From: Macrococcoides canis
GTDB taxonomy: Bacteria; Bacillota; Bacilli; Staphylococcales; Staphylococcaceae
NCBI RefSeq assembly: GCF_002119805.1
Contig: NZ_CP021059.1
Coordinates: 930,001 to 994,000, forward strand
Length of the DNA: 64,000 nt
Direction: 5' to 3'
Part shown: piece by piece, positions 34,381 to 42,644 of the stretch
Position numbering within the stretch: the stretch's first letter is position 1
Layout of the letters: the number at the start of each line of letters is the position of its first letter
Notes under the pieces: model-generated
Databases searched by the model: none
What the model was told of the DNA's origin: nothing
The model's input: only the letters and a program-made list of their open reading frames with translations
Position numbers and translations under genes: made by a program

Positions 34381-36978
34381 TTGATATATATAAAAAATCT
34401 CTTAAACCAAATAAGGTGGATATTCTTATTTTTAATTTTATCTATTATATGTCATGCCTTTGATATCGTCAGTTTAGTGACGAAAGGCAGGATAATGACA
34501 GGGAAAGGGGACGGTCTCGCACAGATGATACCGTTTCAGTCCTACTTGTATCATAAGTTTACGAATTTCTCGTTTTTCTACAATATAGATTTTGGCTTCG
34601 GAGGAGATGTCTTTCAGTCACTCGCATATTATTATACAACCTCCCCATTCTTTTATATTAACTTTATCATCGCATTTTTTCTGGATACATTCACATCGGC
34701 AGATTTATCTTCTTCATCGACTTGGACAGTGTTACAGATCATTTTTTCTATTATTAAGCTATGGCTTATATTTATTGTTATGTATCGTTTGCTTATCTAT
34801 TTTAAGCTGAACGTTCTCGCAAGTTTAACGGGTACATTTCTTTATGGTTTCTCATCAATTTATTATTTATATACATTTACGTGGAATTTCTTCAGTGACG
34901 TAATGTTCTATCTTCCACTGACGATATTGGGGATGGAGCGTTTATACAGAGAACGTAAGGCAGGTATACTGGTTTTAGGAATTACGTTAACATTATGCAG
35001 TAATTTTTATTTTAGTTATTATCAATTTATTTTTATTTTCATATACTTTCTTTTCAGAGTAATAGTTAAAGCGGATACAGATCAATTAGAGCGAGTGGAT
35101 AAGATTAAATACACTGTGATATTATCACTTATTTCTGCTGGTATCGCAGCACCGCTTCTTTATTTTGGAATATCAGGATTTCTTCAGAATGACCGTTCCT
35201 TACCGAAGATGGACATACCATTATTTATAGACTATTCATTTCATTACAATGTTTTTTACAATGGTTATTATGTCATTGTATCTGTTCTAGTACTGTTCTG
35301 TATCTGTTCACTGAGTTTATACAGATTATACTACTTTAAATTATGTCTTATGTTTATAGTTATTTTCTTTATCGGTTCATGGTTTCCGTATTTTGACAGT
35401 TTCTATAACGGTTTTTCATATCCTCAGCGCAGATGGGTATATCAGCTCGTATTTATCTGCAGTATTATCAGTGCGATATTTATACATCACCTGAAATATA
35501 TAAAGCGGAAAGAATTGATAGTGGGATCCATCACTGTAATAACGGTATTATTCTTTTCAATGGTTGCTCAAGGAATAGTGTTAATATGGATTTTATTTAT
35601 CCCAGTCATTATTATCGTTATGTTTTATTTTCATCGTACGCACGTCGATAACTATTATTACTTGCTTGTGACATTGATTCTTATGTGTCATTTCTATATG
35701 AATATGGAATATATTAAGCATCACATCAATGAAATCAATCCGGAAGAAGAAATCAACTTAGATTATGTGCGTTCAAGTGAATATGATTCTGCGACACAAA
35801 GACAATTTATAGAGGAATTAAAGCAGATAAACGGAGTGCATAATCGCATTGACTGGCAAGTATCTGAGACAGTCAATTCTCCGATGCTGCAAAATTTTGC
35901 TGGAATAAAACTCTATTCCAGTATATTCGATGAATCAATCTACAAATTCTATGAAAAAGAACTGATGATACCGATGCAATATGATAGTAACAGTTATTTC
36001 AGCGGACTTGGAAACAGGGCAAATCTGTATAGTCTCTTTAATGTAGATGCTGCTGTCAGATTAGGGCACAGTACGACTGTTCCGTATGGTTTTAAGTATT
36101 ACAAAGATTATTTCGAACCTGATATGAGTAAAGTATATACGGCATATACGAATAAATACCAGCTCCCTCGCGTTCGTGTAACAAACAATATATATGAATC
36201 ATCATCATTGAAATCACCAATCGATAAAGAGCATGCGATGCTAAGCGGTGTCGTCCTGGATGGTGATTATACATACAATCAGCTTAGACGTACCGATGAT
36301 GTAAAGTATAAAATTGATATTTCGCGTCGCAATGCTCAATTTGATGGTCATACGATTAATGTTACTGAACATAATGGTGGGCTGACATTCAAGAGTAATA
36401 TAAAAAAGCAAGACGCAAAAACATTATATTTTGATATGACGATTAAACTATTAGAACCAGATAAATATCATTTTATTAGTATGGATGATTATTTCATATA
36501 CAAGCAGACGAAGCATCACGAATATCGCAGACCGAATGACAGAATGCTGATTGCTGCTGACAATAAGAAGAGGATAAAGCTCAAACTACCTGAAGGAAAG
36601 TATGAATTTGAATTACATCATGTATATCCTGAAAATTATGAAGTATTGCGTGCTGCGCATTCATATGAAGCGAATCATGAGATGTATACGAGTAAAGGAA
36701 GCATTTTTATAAAGCTTAAACCACATGACAAAGGATATGCCGTGATTCCGATGCAGTATAAGGACGGTATGACTGCTTATATCGATGGTCAGAAGACGTC
36801 GATTGAACGTGGCAATTATTTAATGACGGCTGTGAAAGTAAAAAGTGGTACGCGTAATGTAGTGATCACTTACAGACCTCCTTATATTGAATTCATGTGT
36901 TTAATCTCAATAGTGAGTCTAATTGGCATGTTCATCTTAATTAGAAAGATAAAATTGGATGCTCATACTAAAGTATGA
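34381..36978 (+). CDS. yfhO: YfhO family membrane protein (GT-C-like)
   Basis: Large polytopic membrane protein (865 residues). In Bacillus and Listeria, YfhO proteins are needed for glycosylation of lipoteichoic acid, acting as a GT-C fold transferase from a lipid-linked sugar. The family N-terminal loop is seen as GKGDGLAQMIPFQSYLYHKF. About 11-12 hydrophobic segments occupy residues 10-440. A large soluble, probably extracytoplasmic domain (about 450-840) and one last transmembrane helix with a lysine-rich tail follow. The start is TTG, 11 nt after GGAGG. No CsbB-like or GtcA-like partner lies in the window, so the acceptor is unknown. Confidence 0.85.
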   Translation: MIYIKNLLNQIRWIFLFLILSIICHAFDIVSLVTKGRIMTGKGDGLAQMIPFQSYLYHKFTNFSFFYNIDFGFGGDVFQSLAYYYTTSPFFYINFIIAFFLDTFTSADLSSSSTWTVLQIIFSIIKLWLIFIVMYRLLIYFKLNVLASLTGTFLYGFSSIYYLYTFTWNFFSDVMFYLPLTILGMERLYRERKAGILVLGITLTLCSNFYFSYYQFIFIFIYFLFRVIVKADTDQLERVDKIKYTVILSLISAGIAAPLLYFGISGFLQNDRSLPKMDIPLFIDYSFHYNVFYNGYYVIVSVLVLFCICSLSLYRLYYFKLCLMFIVIFFIGSWFPYFDSFYNGFSYPQRRWVYQLVFICSIISAIFIHHLKYIKRKELIVGSITVITVLFFSMVAQGIVLIWILFIPVIIIVMFYFHRTHVDNYYYLLVTLILMCHFYMNMEYIKHHINEINPEEEINLDYVRSSEYDSATQRQFIEELKQINGVHNRIDWQVSETVNSPMLQNFAGIKLYSSIFDESIYKFYEKELMIPMQYDSNSYFSGLGNRANLYSLFNVDAAVRLGHSTTVPYGFKYYKDYFEPDMSKVYTAYTNKYQLPRVRVTNNIYESSSLKSPIDKEHAMLSGVVLDGDYTYNQLRRTDDVKYKIDISRRNAQFDGHTINVTEHNGGLTFKSNIKKQDAKTLYFDMTIKLLEPDKYHFISMDDYFIYKQTKHHEYRRPNDRMLIAADNKKRIKLKLPEGKYEFELHHVYPENYEVLRAAHSYEANHEMYTSKGSIFIKLKPHDKGYAVIPMQYKDGMTAYIDGQKTSIERGNYLMTAVKVKSGTRNVVITYRPPYIEFMCLISIVSLIGMFILIRKIKLDAHTKV

Positions 36979-37009
36979 CTGGTTAACACATCTCATAATC
37001 TTAAAATAA

Positions 37010-37018
37010 TGTTATAAT
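37010..37018 (+). promoter_or_regulatory. Extended -10 promoter for lepB
   Basis: TG-T-TATAAT at 37010-37018 lies 31 nt before the lepB start, so lepB probably has its own promoter downstream of the YfhO gene. Confidence 0.65.
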
Positions 37019-37049
37019 GTAAAAGTATCTTGATAGAAGGAGATTATAT

Positions 37050-37634
37050 ATGTTAAAAGAGATTAAAGAGTGGGTTATTTCAATACTTGTTGCACTTGTC
37101 GTTTTCTATGTTGTACATACATTCTTATTTGCTACGTATGCAGTGAACGGTGACTCTATGTTCCCGACGTTTAAAGATAAAGAGCGTGTAATCATCAATA
37201 AGATTGCAACGAAGACAGATAGTATTGACCGCGGAGATATTATTGTCTTTCATACCGATACTAAAAACGATTATATTAAGCGTCTTATCGGTAAGCCTGG
37301 TGATACTGTTGAATATAAGAATGATAAGCTATACATCAATGGACAGTATGTTCAGGAAGATTATCTGAAAGAAAATCGAATGAACAAAACGAATGAAAAG
37401 CTGACGGATGATTTTACAGTTGATATGTTAGTTAATGCGGACGGTAGTAAGAAGATTCCTAAAGGAAAATACCTGGTGCTCGGTGACAATCGTGAAGTCA
37501 GTCTCGATAGCAGAAGAGAGCTAGGGCTTATTGATAAAAGTGATGTCGTAGGTAAAGTATCATTACGTATCTGGCCATTTGATGCATTTGCAAGTGATTT
37601 CTACGAAGATAACTTCGATAAAGTGAATCAATAA
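37050..37634 (+). CDS. lepB: Signal peptidase I
   Basis: Membrane-anchored serine protease that cleaves signal peptides of secreted proteins. An N-terminal transmembrane helix (about residues 9-29) precedes the catalytic Ser36 in GDSMFPTF and Lys77 in YIKRLIGKPGD, the same positions as in staphylococcal SpsB. GDNREVSLDSR is the conserved C-terminal box. The 194 residues are normal. AAGGAG lies before the ATG, and a terminator follows. Substrates encoded nearby would include the alkaline phosphatase and the IsaA-like protein. Confidence 0.97.
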   Translation: MLKEIKEWVISILVALVVFYVVHTFLFATYAVNGDSMFPTFKDKERVIINKIATKTDSIDRGDIIVFHTDTKNDYIKRLIGKPGDTVEYKNDKLYINGQYVQEDYLKENRMNKTNEKLTDDFTVDMLVNADGSKKIPKGKYLVLGDNREVSLDSRRELGLIDKSDVVGKVSLRIWPFDAFASDFYEDNFDKVNQ

Positions 37635-37643
37635 AATTTTCAG

Positions 37644-37675
37644 GACTGAGATGAAATTTATCTCAGTCTTTTTTG
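37644..37675 (+). terminator. Terminator after lepB
   Basis: GACTGAGAT (37644-37652) pairs with ATCTCAGTC (37660-37668), followed by TTTTTT. Confidence 0.88.
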
Positions 37676-37707
37676 TTTACATTAATTTATTAATCCTTAG
37701 CGAAATA

Positions 37708-37746
37708 TTTACAAAGTCAATATATTAACTTAACAAATGATTGTTA
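37708..37746 (+). promoter_or_regulatory. Candidate PhoP box upstream of the alkaline phosphatase
   Basis: Four hexamers occur at exact 11-bp intervals: TTTACA (37708), AATATA (37719), TTAACA (37730) and TTGTTA (37741). Bacillus PhoP boxes are TT(A/T/C)ACA-type direct repeats with this period. Two of the four units fit well and two poorly. The position, 49-87 nt before the start codon, suits phosphate-starvation activation. Confidence 0.5.
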
Positions 37747-37794
37747 ATCTTATTAAGTAATAAAAATTACTTTTACAATTTGGAGGAATTATTA

Positions 37795-39192
37795 ATGACA
37801 AGATTTCGTTATATTACTGCTGGTACTTTAGCAGTATCTACAATTTTATCGGCAATAGCACCGACTAGTGCATTCGCAGGAGGAAAACCTTTACCACAAA
37901 ATAATGGTGTAAAATCAGAAGTCGTTCAATGTGGAAATAAACAGACACCGAAAAACGTTATTTTTATGATTGGCGACGGTATGGGACCATCATATAATTC
38001 AGCATATCGATATATGGAAGATAACAAGGAGACACATGAATTGGATCCTGTTTCTTTTGATCAGTATTTATTAGGTGCCCAACGTACAATTGCTGATGAT
38101 GATCATGAAAATATCACAGATTCAGCATCTGCAGCGACAGCAATGAGTGCAGGTACTAAAACTTATAATAATGCAATTGCTGTAGATAAACAGAAAAAAG
38201 AAGTTAAGACTGTACTGGAACAGGCAAAAGAAGTGGGTAAAGCTACTGGTCTAGTTGCGACTAGTGAAATTACGCATGCGACTCCTGCAGCATTTGGAGC
38301 GCACGATATTTCTAGAAAGAATATGCCGCAAATTGCTGACGATTATTATGATGAAATGATAAATGGACAGCATAAAGTAGATATACTACTTGGCGGTGGT
38401 AAAGAGTACTTTGAACGTAAAGATAGAAATTTAGTCAAAGCATTCCAGAAAGATGGATATCGTTATGTAACAGATAAAGCTTCTTTGACAAAAGCAGAAC
38501 AATCAAAGAATCAACAAATTTTAGGATTATTTTCTAAAGGTGGCATGCCGAAGATGATCGATAGAGATACAAACATGCCGTCACTTAAAGATATGACAAC
38601 AACGGCACTGACAAAATTAAGCAGTGATAAAGATGGATTCTTCCTGATGGTTGAAGGCTCACAGATTGACTGGGCAGGACATGCAAATGATATTACAGGT
38701 GCGATGAGTGAGATGAAAGACTTCGATCTAGCTTTCCAGACAGCGATTGATTTTGCAAAGAAAGACTGTAATACGCTAGTTATTGCAACTGCTGACCATT
38801 CAACAGGTGGAATGTCGATGGGGCAAGGTGGAGAATATAACTTCCTGGTTGATCCTATCAAACAGATGAAGCATACACCTGAATATTTAAGAGCAGAGCT
38901 ACTGAAGAAAGATGCGAATATAGAGCAAATAATTACAGATAATATTGGATTTAAATTAGAAGCTGCTGAACTTAAAGCAATTAAAGATGCTGTTGCAGCA
39001 AAAGATGATGAAAAGATTGAAGATGCAATTGAAGCAACAGTTAACAAACGTAGTTTCACAGGATGGACAACGGATGGTCATACAGGAGAAGATGTGAATG
39101 TCTATGGATATGGTCCAGGTTCAAATGCGTGGAGAGGGAACATGGATAATACAGATAACGCAAAACGAATTTTTGAATATTTTAAGAAATAA
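37795..39192 (+). CDS. phoA: Secreted alkaline phosphatase (PhoA family)
   Basis: Metal-dependent phosphomonoesterase scavenging phosphate outside the cell. A signal peptide occupies about residues 1-29 (hydrophobic core GTLAVSTILSAIAPTS, cleavage after AFA). The metal ligand motif is MIGDGMGPS and the catalytic serine is about Ser110 in TDSASAATAMSAGTKT. Further ligands lie in EGSQIDWAGH, TADHSTGG and TDGHTGEDV. I start at the ATG at 37795, preceded by TGGAGGA, giving 465 residues; an in-frame codon at 37741 would add a non-signal leader. A phosphate-regulated promoter is likely. Confidence 0.94.
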   Translation: MTRFRYITAGTLAVSTILSAIAPTSAFAGGKPLPQNNGVKSEVVQCGNKQTPKNVIFMIGDGMGPSYNSAYRYMEDNKETHELDPVSFDQYLLGAQRTIADDDHENITDSASAATAMSAGTKTYNNAIAVDKQKKEVKTVLEQAKEVGKATGLVATSEITHATPAAFGAHDISRKNMPQIADDYYDEMINGQHKVDILLGGGKEYFERKDRNLVKAFQKDGYRYVTDKASLTKAEQSKNQQILGLFSKGGMPKMIDRDTNMPSLKDMTTTALTKLSSDKDGFFLMVEGSQIDWAGHANDITGAMSEMKDFDLAFQTAIDFAKKDCNTLVIATADHSTGGMSMGQGGEYNFLVDPIKQMKHTPEYLRAELLKKDANIEQIITDNIGFKLEAAELKAIKDAVAAKDDEKIEDAIEATVNKRSFTGWTTDGHTGEDVNVYGYGPGSNAWRGNMDNTDNAKRIFEYFKK

Positions 39193-39194
39193 TA

Positions 39195-39228
39195 AAAGAA
39201 GCTTGAGACTTAAGTCTCAAGCTTCTTT
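39195..39228. terminator. Bidirectional terminator between phoA and the IsaA-like gene
   Basis: A perfect 34-nt palindrome with 15-bp arms (AAAGAAGCTTGAGAC and its complement) around TTAA lies between two convergent genes. Confidence 0.9.
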
Positions 39229-39244
39229 ACTATATATCTTTAGA

Positions 39245-39961
39245 TTATGCTGTAACCCATTGAGATGGACCAGCAGTGTTGTATAATTTAACAGCTGCTG
39301 CATCTTGTACTGCTTCAGGTGCTGCTGCTGGAGATACGCCTCTCCACTCAGCAGGAGCTACTGAATCCCAAGTAGATTGTAAGAATTGATATTTACCAGC
39401 TGCCCCAGAAGTAGGGTTGATAGCACGGATGTTTCCACCAGATTCACGTTGAGCGATTAATTTTAAGTGATCGTTAACTTGTACGTTTGAACCAGTTGAA
39501 GCTTGATAATTTTGTGCTGGTGCTTGATAAGTTTGTGGTGCTTGATAGCTTTGAACTTTTGGTGCTACATAAGTTTGAGCTGGTGCTTGAGCAACAGGTG
39601 CTTTTGCTACAGGAGCTTGTGCTTGAACAGCAGGTGCTTCCTGTTTGAAGTTGTTGTTAACTACTGAGCTGAATGCTTCTGAATCTGCTGCGCCAGTGTA
39701 GTTATATTCCCAAGTCCAGTATGCGCCATTTGAATCAAAGATGAAATGATAGCCATCTTTAGTGAATTCATAGTGGTAAGCACCTTCATGTACAGGGTTT
39801 TCGTTTAACGCTGATGGGTTATTTAAAGCTAAGTTTGCTAATTCAGCTTTGTTGATCTGGTTTGCTTCTGTTGTTTCCATTGATGCATCTGCTTGAGAAG
39901 CTGATACACCAGTTACTCCTAATGCTAATGCTAATGTTGAAGTCATAATTGCTTTTTTCAT
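39245..39961 (-). CDS. isaA: IsaA/SceD-like secreted lytic transglycosylase
   Basis: Cell-wall hydrolase of the staphylococcal IsaA/SceD group, expected to cleave peptidoglycan glycan strands. A signal peptide covers about residues 1-27 (TSTLALALGVTGVSASQADA). A mature N-terminal region follows, then a low-complexity Ala/Pro/Gln linker with repeated QAPV and YQAP units (about 110-155). The C-terminal transglycosylase domain (about 160-238) contains LIAQRESGGNIRAINPTSGA with the catalytic glutamate, and ends in SQWVTA. GGAGG precedes the ATG. A WalR-type box lies upstream, matching the known WalKR control of isaA/sceD. IsaA and SceD cannot be told apart by eye. Confidence 0.9.
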   Translation of the reverse strand: MKKAIMTSTLALALGVTGVSASQADASMETTEANQINKAELANLALNNPSALNENPVHEGAYHYEFTKDGYHFIFDSNGAYWTWEYNYTGAADSEAFSSVVNNNFKQEAPAVQAQAPVAKAPVAQAPAQTYVAPKVQSYQAPQTYQAPAQNYQASTGSNVQVNDHLKLIAQRESGGNIRAINPTSGAAGKYQFLQSTWDSVAPAEWRGVSPAAAPEAVQDAAAVKLYNTAGPSQWVTA

Positions 39962-40067
39962 TATATAAAATCCTCCAGTAATTTGTTTATTTAATATATT
40001 GAATCGATTGTGAGATTCAATTGACCAAGTGACACTATATACACTAACACAATTAAAGTGTCTGTGC

Positions 40068-40084
40068 GTTACAGCTATATAACA
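40068..40084 (-). promoter_or_regulatory. WalR binding box upstream of the IsaA-like gene
   Basis: On the minus strand the sequence reads TGTTAT-ATAGC-TGTAAC, a perfect match to the WalR (YycF) consensus TGTWAH-N5-TGTWAH. It lies about 110-120 nt before the start codon. WalKR activates cell-wall hydrolase genes in staphylococci. Confidence 0.8.
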
Positions 40085-40374
40085 ATTCTTCTCGACATTG
40101 AAATGTTCTCGTAATATTTAATGAAATATACGATTGCTGTAACTGCACATATTAAAACATATTCATTCTGATAATACAAATTATAAGGGGCATATATGAA
40201 TTGCTTTAAATATAAATTGGAAATAAATATTAATCATAAATGATAAATAAAATTTTTTATTTTCATATATACTGCATTAAATTCTTTCATTTCACCATAT
40301 GTTAAATATTGTAATTAATTACAGTTAAAAATAGAAATATTTTTATTTAATGAAGCTAAAGCGTAACATTTAAT

Positions 40375-40391
40375 AGTCAAATATAATCAAA
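40375..40391 (+). promoter_or_regulatory. CtsR operator 1 (one mismatch)
   Basis: AGTCAAATATAATCAAA fits the CtsR heptad repeat RGTCAAANANRGTCAAA with a single mismatch (A for G in the second heptad). It is orientated opposite to operator 2, 7 nt away. Confidence 0.75.
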
Positions 40392-40398
40392 TATTATA

Positions 40399-40415
40399 TT
40401 TGACTATCTTTGACT
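40399..40415 (-). promoter_or_regulatory. CtsR operator 2 (perfect match)
   Basis: TTTGACTATCTTTGACT is the exact complement of the CtsR consensus (AGTCAAAGATAGTCAAA). It overlaps the clpL -35 box, so bound CtsR should block RNA polymerase until heat or other protein-damaging stress. Confidence 0.9.
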
Positions 40416-40428
40416 AATGGTGTACAAT
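40400..40428 (+). promoter_or_regulatory. SigA promoter of clpL
   Basis: A -35 TTGACT (40400-40405) and -10 TACAAT (40423-40428) are separated by an ideal 17 nt. The -35 lies inside CtsR operator 2. Confidence 0.85.
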
Positions 40429-40434
40429 GTAATT

Positions 40435-40458
40435 ACAGAAGTGATAAGAAACTTCTGT
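40435..40458 (+). other. 5'-leader hairpin of clpL mRNA
   Basis: ACAGAAGT (40435-40442) pairs perfectly with ACTTCTGT (40451-40458) around an 8-nt loop. It begins about 7 nt after the -10 box, so it would form at the very 5' end of the transcript. It may stabilise the mRNA. Confidence 0.6.
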
Positions 40459-40495
40459 TAGTGTTACAAAAATTGAATATTGGAGTGATTTTAAT

Positions 40496-42529
40496 ATGAA
40501 TAATGGTATTTTTGATAATAATTTTGATGCAATTTTTAATAGAATGTTTAATGATATGAACGAAGGACATGTATCACGCAAGTTTTATATTAATGGCCAG
40601 GAAGTTCCGGCTGATTCGTTACAACGAATAGTGCAGCCTACTAAAGATATACAACAAACGAACGATAGTTTCTTAAGTAAGATAGGAAGAAATTTAACTG
40701 AGGAAGCAAGAAACAATCAATTGGATCCGGTAATCGGCAGGGAATCGGAAGTACGCCAAGCTGCTGAAGTATTAAGTCGACGTATTAAGAATAACCCGAT
40801 TCTTGTCGGTGAAGCAGGTGTAGGTAAAACGGCAGTTGCTGAAGGTTTGGCGCAGGCCATTGTAAAAGGAGATGTACCAGCTTCAATTAAGGATAAGGAA
40901 ATCATCTCTATCGATGTGTCATCACTTGAAGCAGGAACTCAGTATCGTGGTGCATTTGAAGAGAATGTACAGAAATTGCTGGATGAAGTAAAAGCTCAGG
41001 GAAATGTAGTATTATTCATTGATGAAATTCATCAGATTATTGGCAGTGGGGCAACTGGTGGAGATTCAGGAAGTAAAGGGTTATCAGATATATTAAAACC
41101 CGCACTCAGTCGTGGCGAAATTTCTATTATTGGTGCGACAACACAGGATGAATATCGCAATAATATATTGAAAGATCCAGCACTTGCCCGTCGTTTTAAT
41201 GAGGTCGTTGTCAACGAACCTTCTAAAGCAGATACGATTGAAATCTTAAAAGGTATAAAGGCTAACTATGAAAAGCACCATCATGTTGTGATTGATGATG
41301 CGGTAATTGAAGCGATCGTTGACTTATCGATTCAATATATGCCAGGCCGTATGCTGCCAGATAAAGCAATCGATCTGATGGATATTACGGCAGCACATAT
41401 TTCATCGCGAAATACGGTTGTAGACAAAGTAGAAATTGAGAAAGAGATTGAAGCGATTGAAGCTGAAAAGCTACAGGCAGTTGATCAGGAAGACTTTAAT
41501 CGCGCACATGAATTGCAGATGAAGATTAAAGCCTTACAAGACAGATTATCAACTGGCGTGGAAAGTAATCAAGTATCAAAAGATGATGTATCAGCTACTG
41601 TAGAACGCATGACAGGTGTGCCTGTTTCTCAGATGGACGAGAATGAAATTGAGCGCTTAAAACATATGCAGTCTAGACTGGAAGGTAAAGTTATCGGTCA
41701 GGATGAAGCGGTTAAAGCGGTTGCTAAAGCAATCAGACGTAATCGAGCTGGATTTGATGATGGTAATCGTCCAATCGGTAGTTTCTTGTTTGTAGGTCCG
41801 ACAGGTGTTGGTAAGACAGAACTTGCTAAACAACTCTCATTAGAACTCTTTGGTACGACGGAATCAATGATTCGTCTGGATATGAGTGAATATATGGACC
41901 AGACAGCAGTCTCTAAAATGATTGGGACAACTGCCGGTTACGTCGGTTATGATGACAACTCGAATACGTTGACAGAACGTGTACGTCGTAACCCCTATTC
42001 AGTCATCCTATTAGATGAAATTGAAAAAGCAAATCCTCAGATCTTAACATTATTACTGCAACTGTTAGATGATGGTGCGCTCACTGATGGTCAAGGCAAT
42101 ACAGTAAACTTTAAGAATACGATTATTATTGCTACAAGTAATGCTTCATTCGGTGAGGACCGTGAACGTACAAATATTTATGAAGAGTTAAAAGGGTATT
42201 TCAGACCTGAATTTTTAAACCGCTTCAATGCAATTGTTGAGTTTGAACATTTATCTAAGGAAGACCTGAAAGAAATTGTGGAATTAATGTTACGTGATGT
42301 ACAGGAAACAGTTGCACGTAAATCGATTGAAATTGAAGTTACAGAACGTGCAAAAGACTGGCTCGTAGACAACGGTTATGATAAAAAATTAGGTGCGAGA
42401 CCGTTACGTCGTTTAATAGAAAGTGAAGTGCGTGACTCTATTACAGATTATTATTTAGACCATATTGATGTAAAACAGCTGACTATTGATGTGAATGAAC
42501 AAGAAGATGGGTTGATAGTTAAAGAATAA
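40496..42529 (+). CDS. clpL: ATP-dependent chaperone ClpL
   Basis: Stress-induced Hsp100/AAA+ disaggregase. The 677-residue protein has two AAA+ modules with Walker A motifs GEAGVGKT (about 105-112) and GPTGVGKT (about 434-441). A short middle coiled-coil region (about 320-355) lies between them. It has the Asn/Phe-rich N-terminus ([20 protein letters not shown]) typical of ClpL and lacks the N-terminal double Clp-N domain of ClpC/ClpB. I see no clear ClpP-binding loop, in keeping with chaperone activity independent of ClpP. The double CtsR operator upstream predicts heat-shock derepression. TTGGAGTG precedes the ATG. Confidence 0.93.
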   Translation: MNNGIFDNNFDAIFNRMFNDMNEGHVSRKFYINGQEVPADSLQRIVQPTKDIQQTNDSFLSKIGRNLTEEARNNQLDPVIGRESEVRQAAEVLSRRIKNNPILVGEAGVGKTAVAEGLAQAIVKGDVPASIKDKEIISIDVSSLEAGTQYRGAFEENVQKLLDEVKAQGNVVLFIDEIHQIIGSGATGGDSGSKGLSDILKPALSRGEISIIGATTQDEYRNNILKDPALARRFNEVVVNEPSKADTIEILKGIKANYEKHHHVVIDDAVIEAIVDLSIQYMPGRMLPDKAIDLMDITAAHISSRNTVVDKVEIEKEIEAIEAEKLQAVDQEDFNRAHELQMKIKALQDRLSTGVESNQVSKDDVSATVERMTGVPVSQMDENEIERLKHMQSRLEGKVIGQDEAVKAVAKAIRRNRAGFDDGNRPIGSFLFVGPTGVGKTELAKQLSLELFGTTESMIRLDMSEYMDQTAVSKMIGTTAGYVGYDDNSNTLTERVRRNPYSVILLDEIEKANPQILTLLLQLLDDGALTDGQGNTVNFKNTIIIATSNASFGEDRERTNIYEELKGYFRPEFLNRFNAIVEFEHLSKEDLKEIVELMLRDVQETVARKSIEIEVTERAKDWLVDNGYDKKLGARPLRRLIESEVRDSITDYYLDHIDVKQLTIDVNEQEDGLIVKE

Positions 42530-42542
42530 TTGTATGATTATT

Positions 42543-42592
42543 AAGTGCAAGTACCAGATTATTAAGTAATCTGGTACTTGCGCTTCTTTTTT
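42543..42592 (+). terminator. Terminator after clpL
   Basis: A 19-bp stem (42543-42561 with 42567-42585, one G-T pair) containing AAGTACCAGATTA is followed by CTTTTTT. Confidence 0.9.
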
Positions 42593-42605
42593 GTATGAAA
42601 ATGAA

Positions 42606-42644
42606 AAGGAAGTACCAAATTAATCATTAATTTGGTACTTCCTT
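42606..42644 (-). terminator. Terminator of rqcH, overlapping its coding end
   Basis: AAGGAAGTACCAAATTAA (42627-42644 on the minus strand) pairs with 42606-42623. The upstream arm is the last codons and stop of rqcH. It is related in sequence to the clpL terminator 60 bp away (shared AAGTACCA.ATTA). Confidence 0.8.

Larger units (their letters stand above)
39962..40495. other. 534-nt AT-rich divergent intergenic region (isaA-like / clpL)
   Basis: No gene is seen here. From left to right it holds a small hairpin in the isaA leader (TTGAATC 39999-40005 with GATTCAA 40014-40020), a WalR-type box, and an unexplained AT-rich middle. Two palindromes follow, TGTAATTAATTACA (40310-40323) and TGTAATTACA (40428-40437). 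Then come two CtsR-type operators, the clpL promoter and a 5'-leader hairpin. Confidence 0.7.

Noticed and set aside
39530-39640. Tandem repeat in the IsaA-like gene as a possible CRISPR or minisatellite
   Set aside because: It is the Ala/Pro/Gln low-complexity linker of the protein, with irregular units and no spacers.
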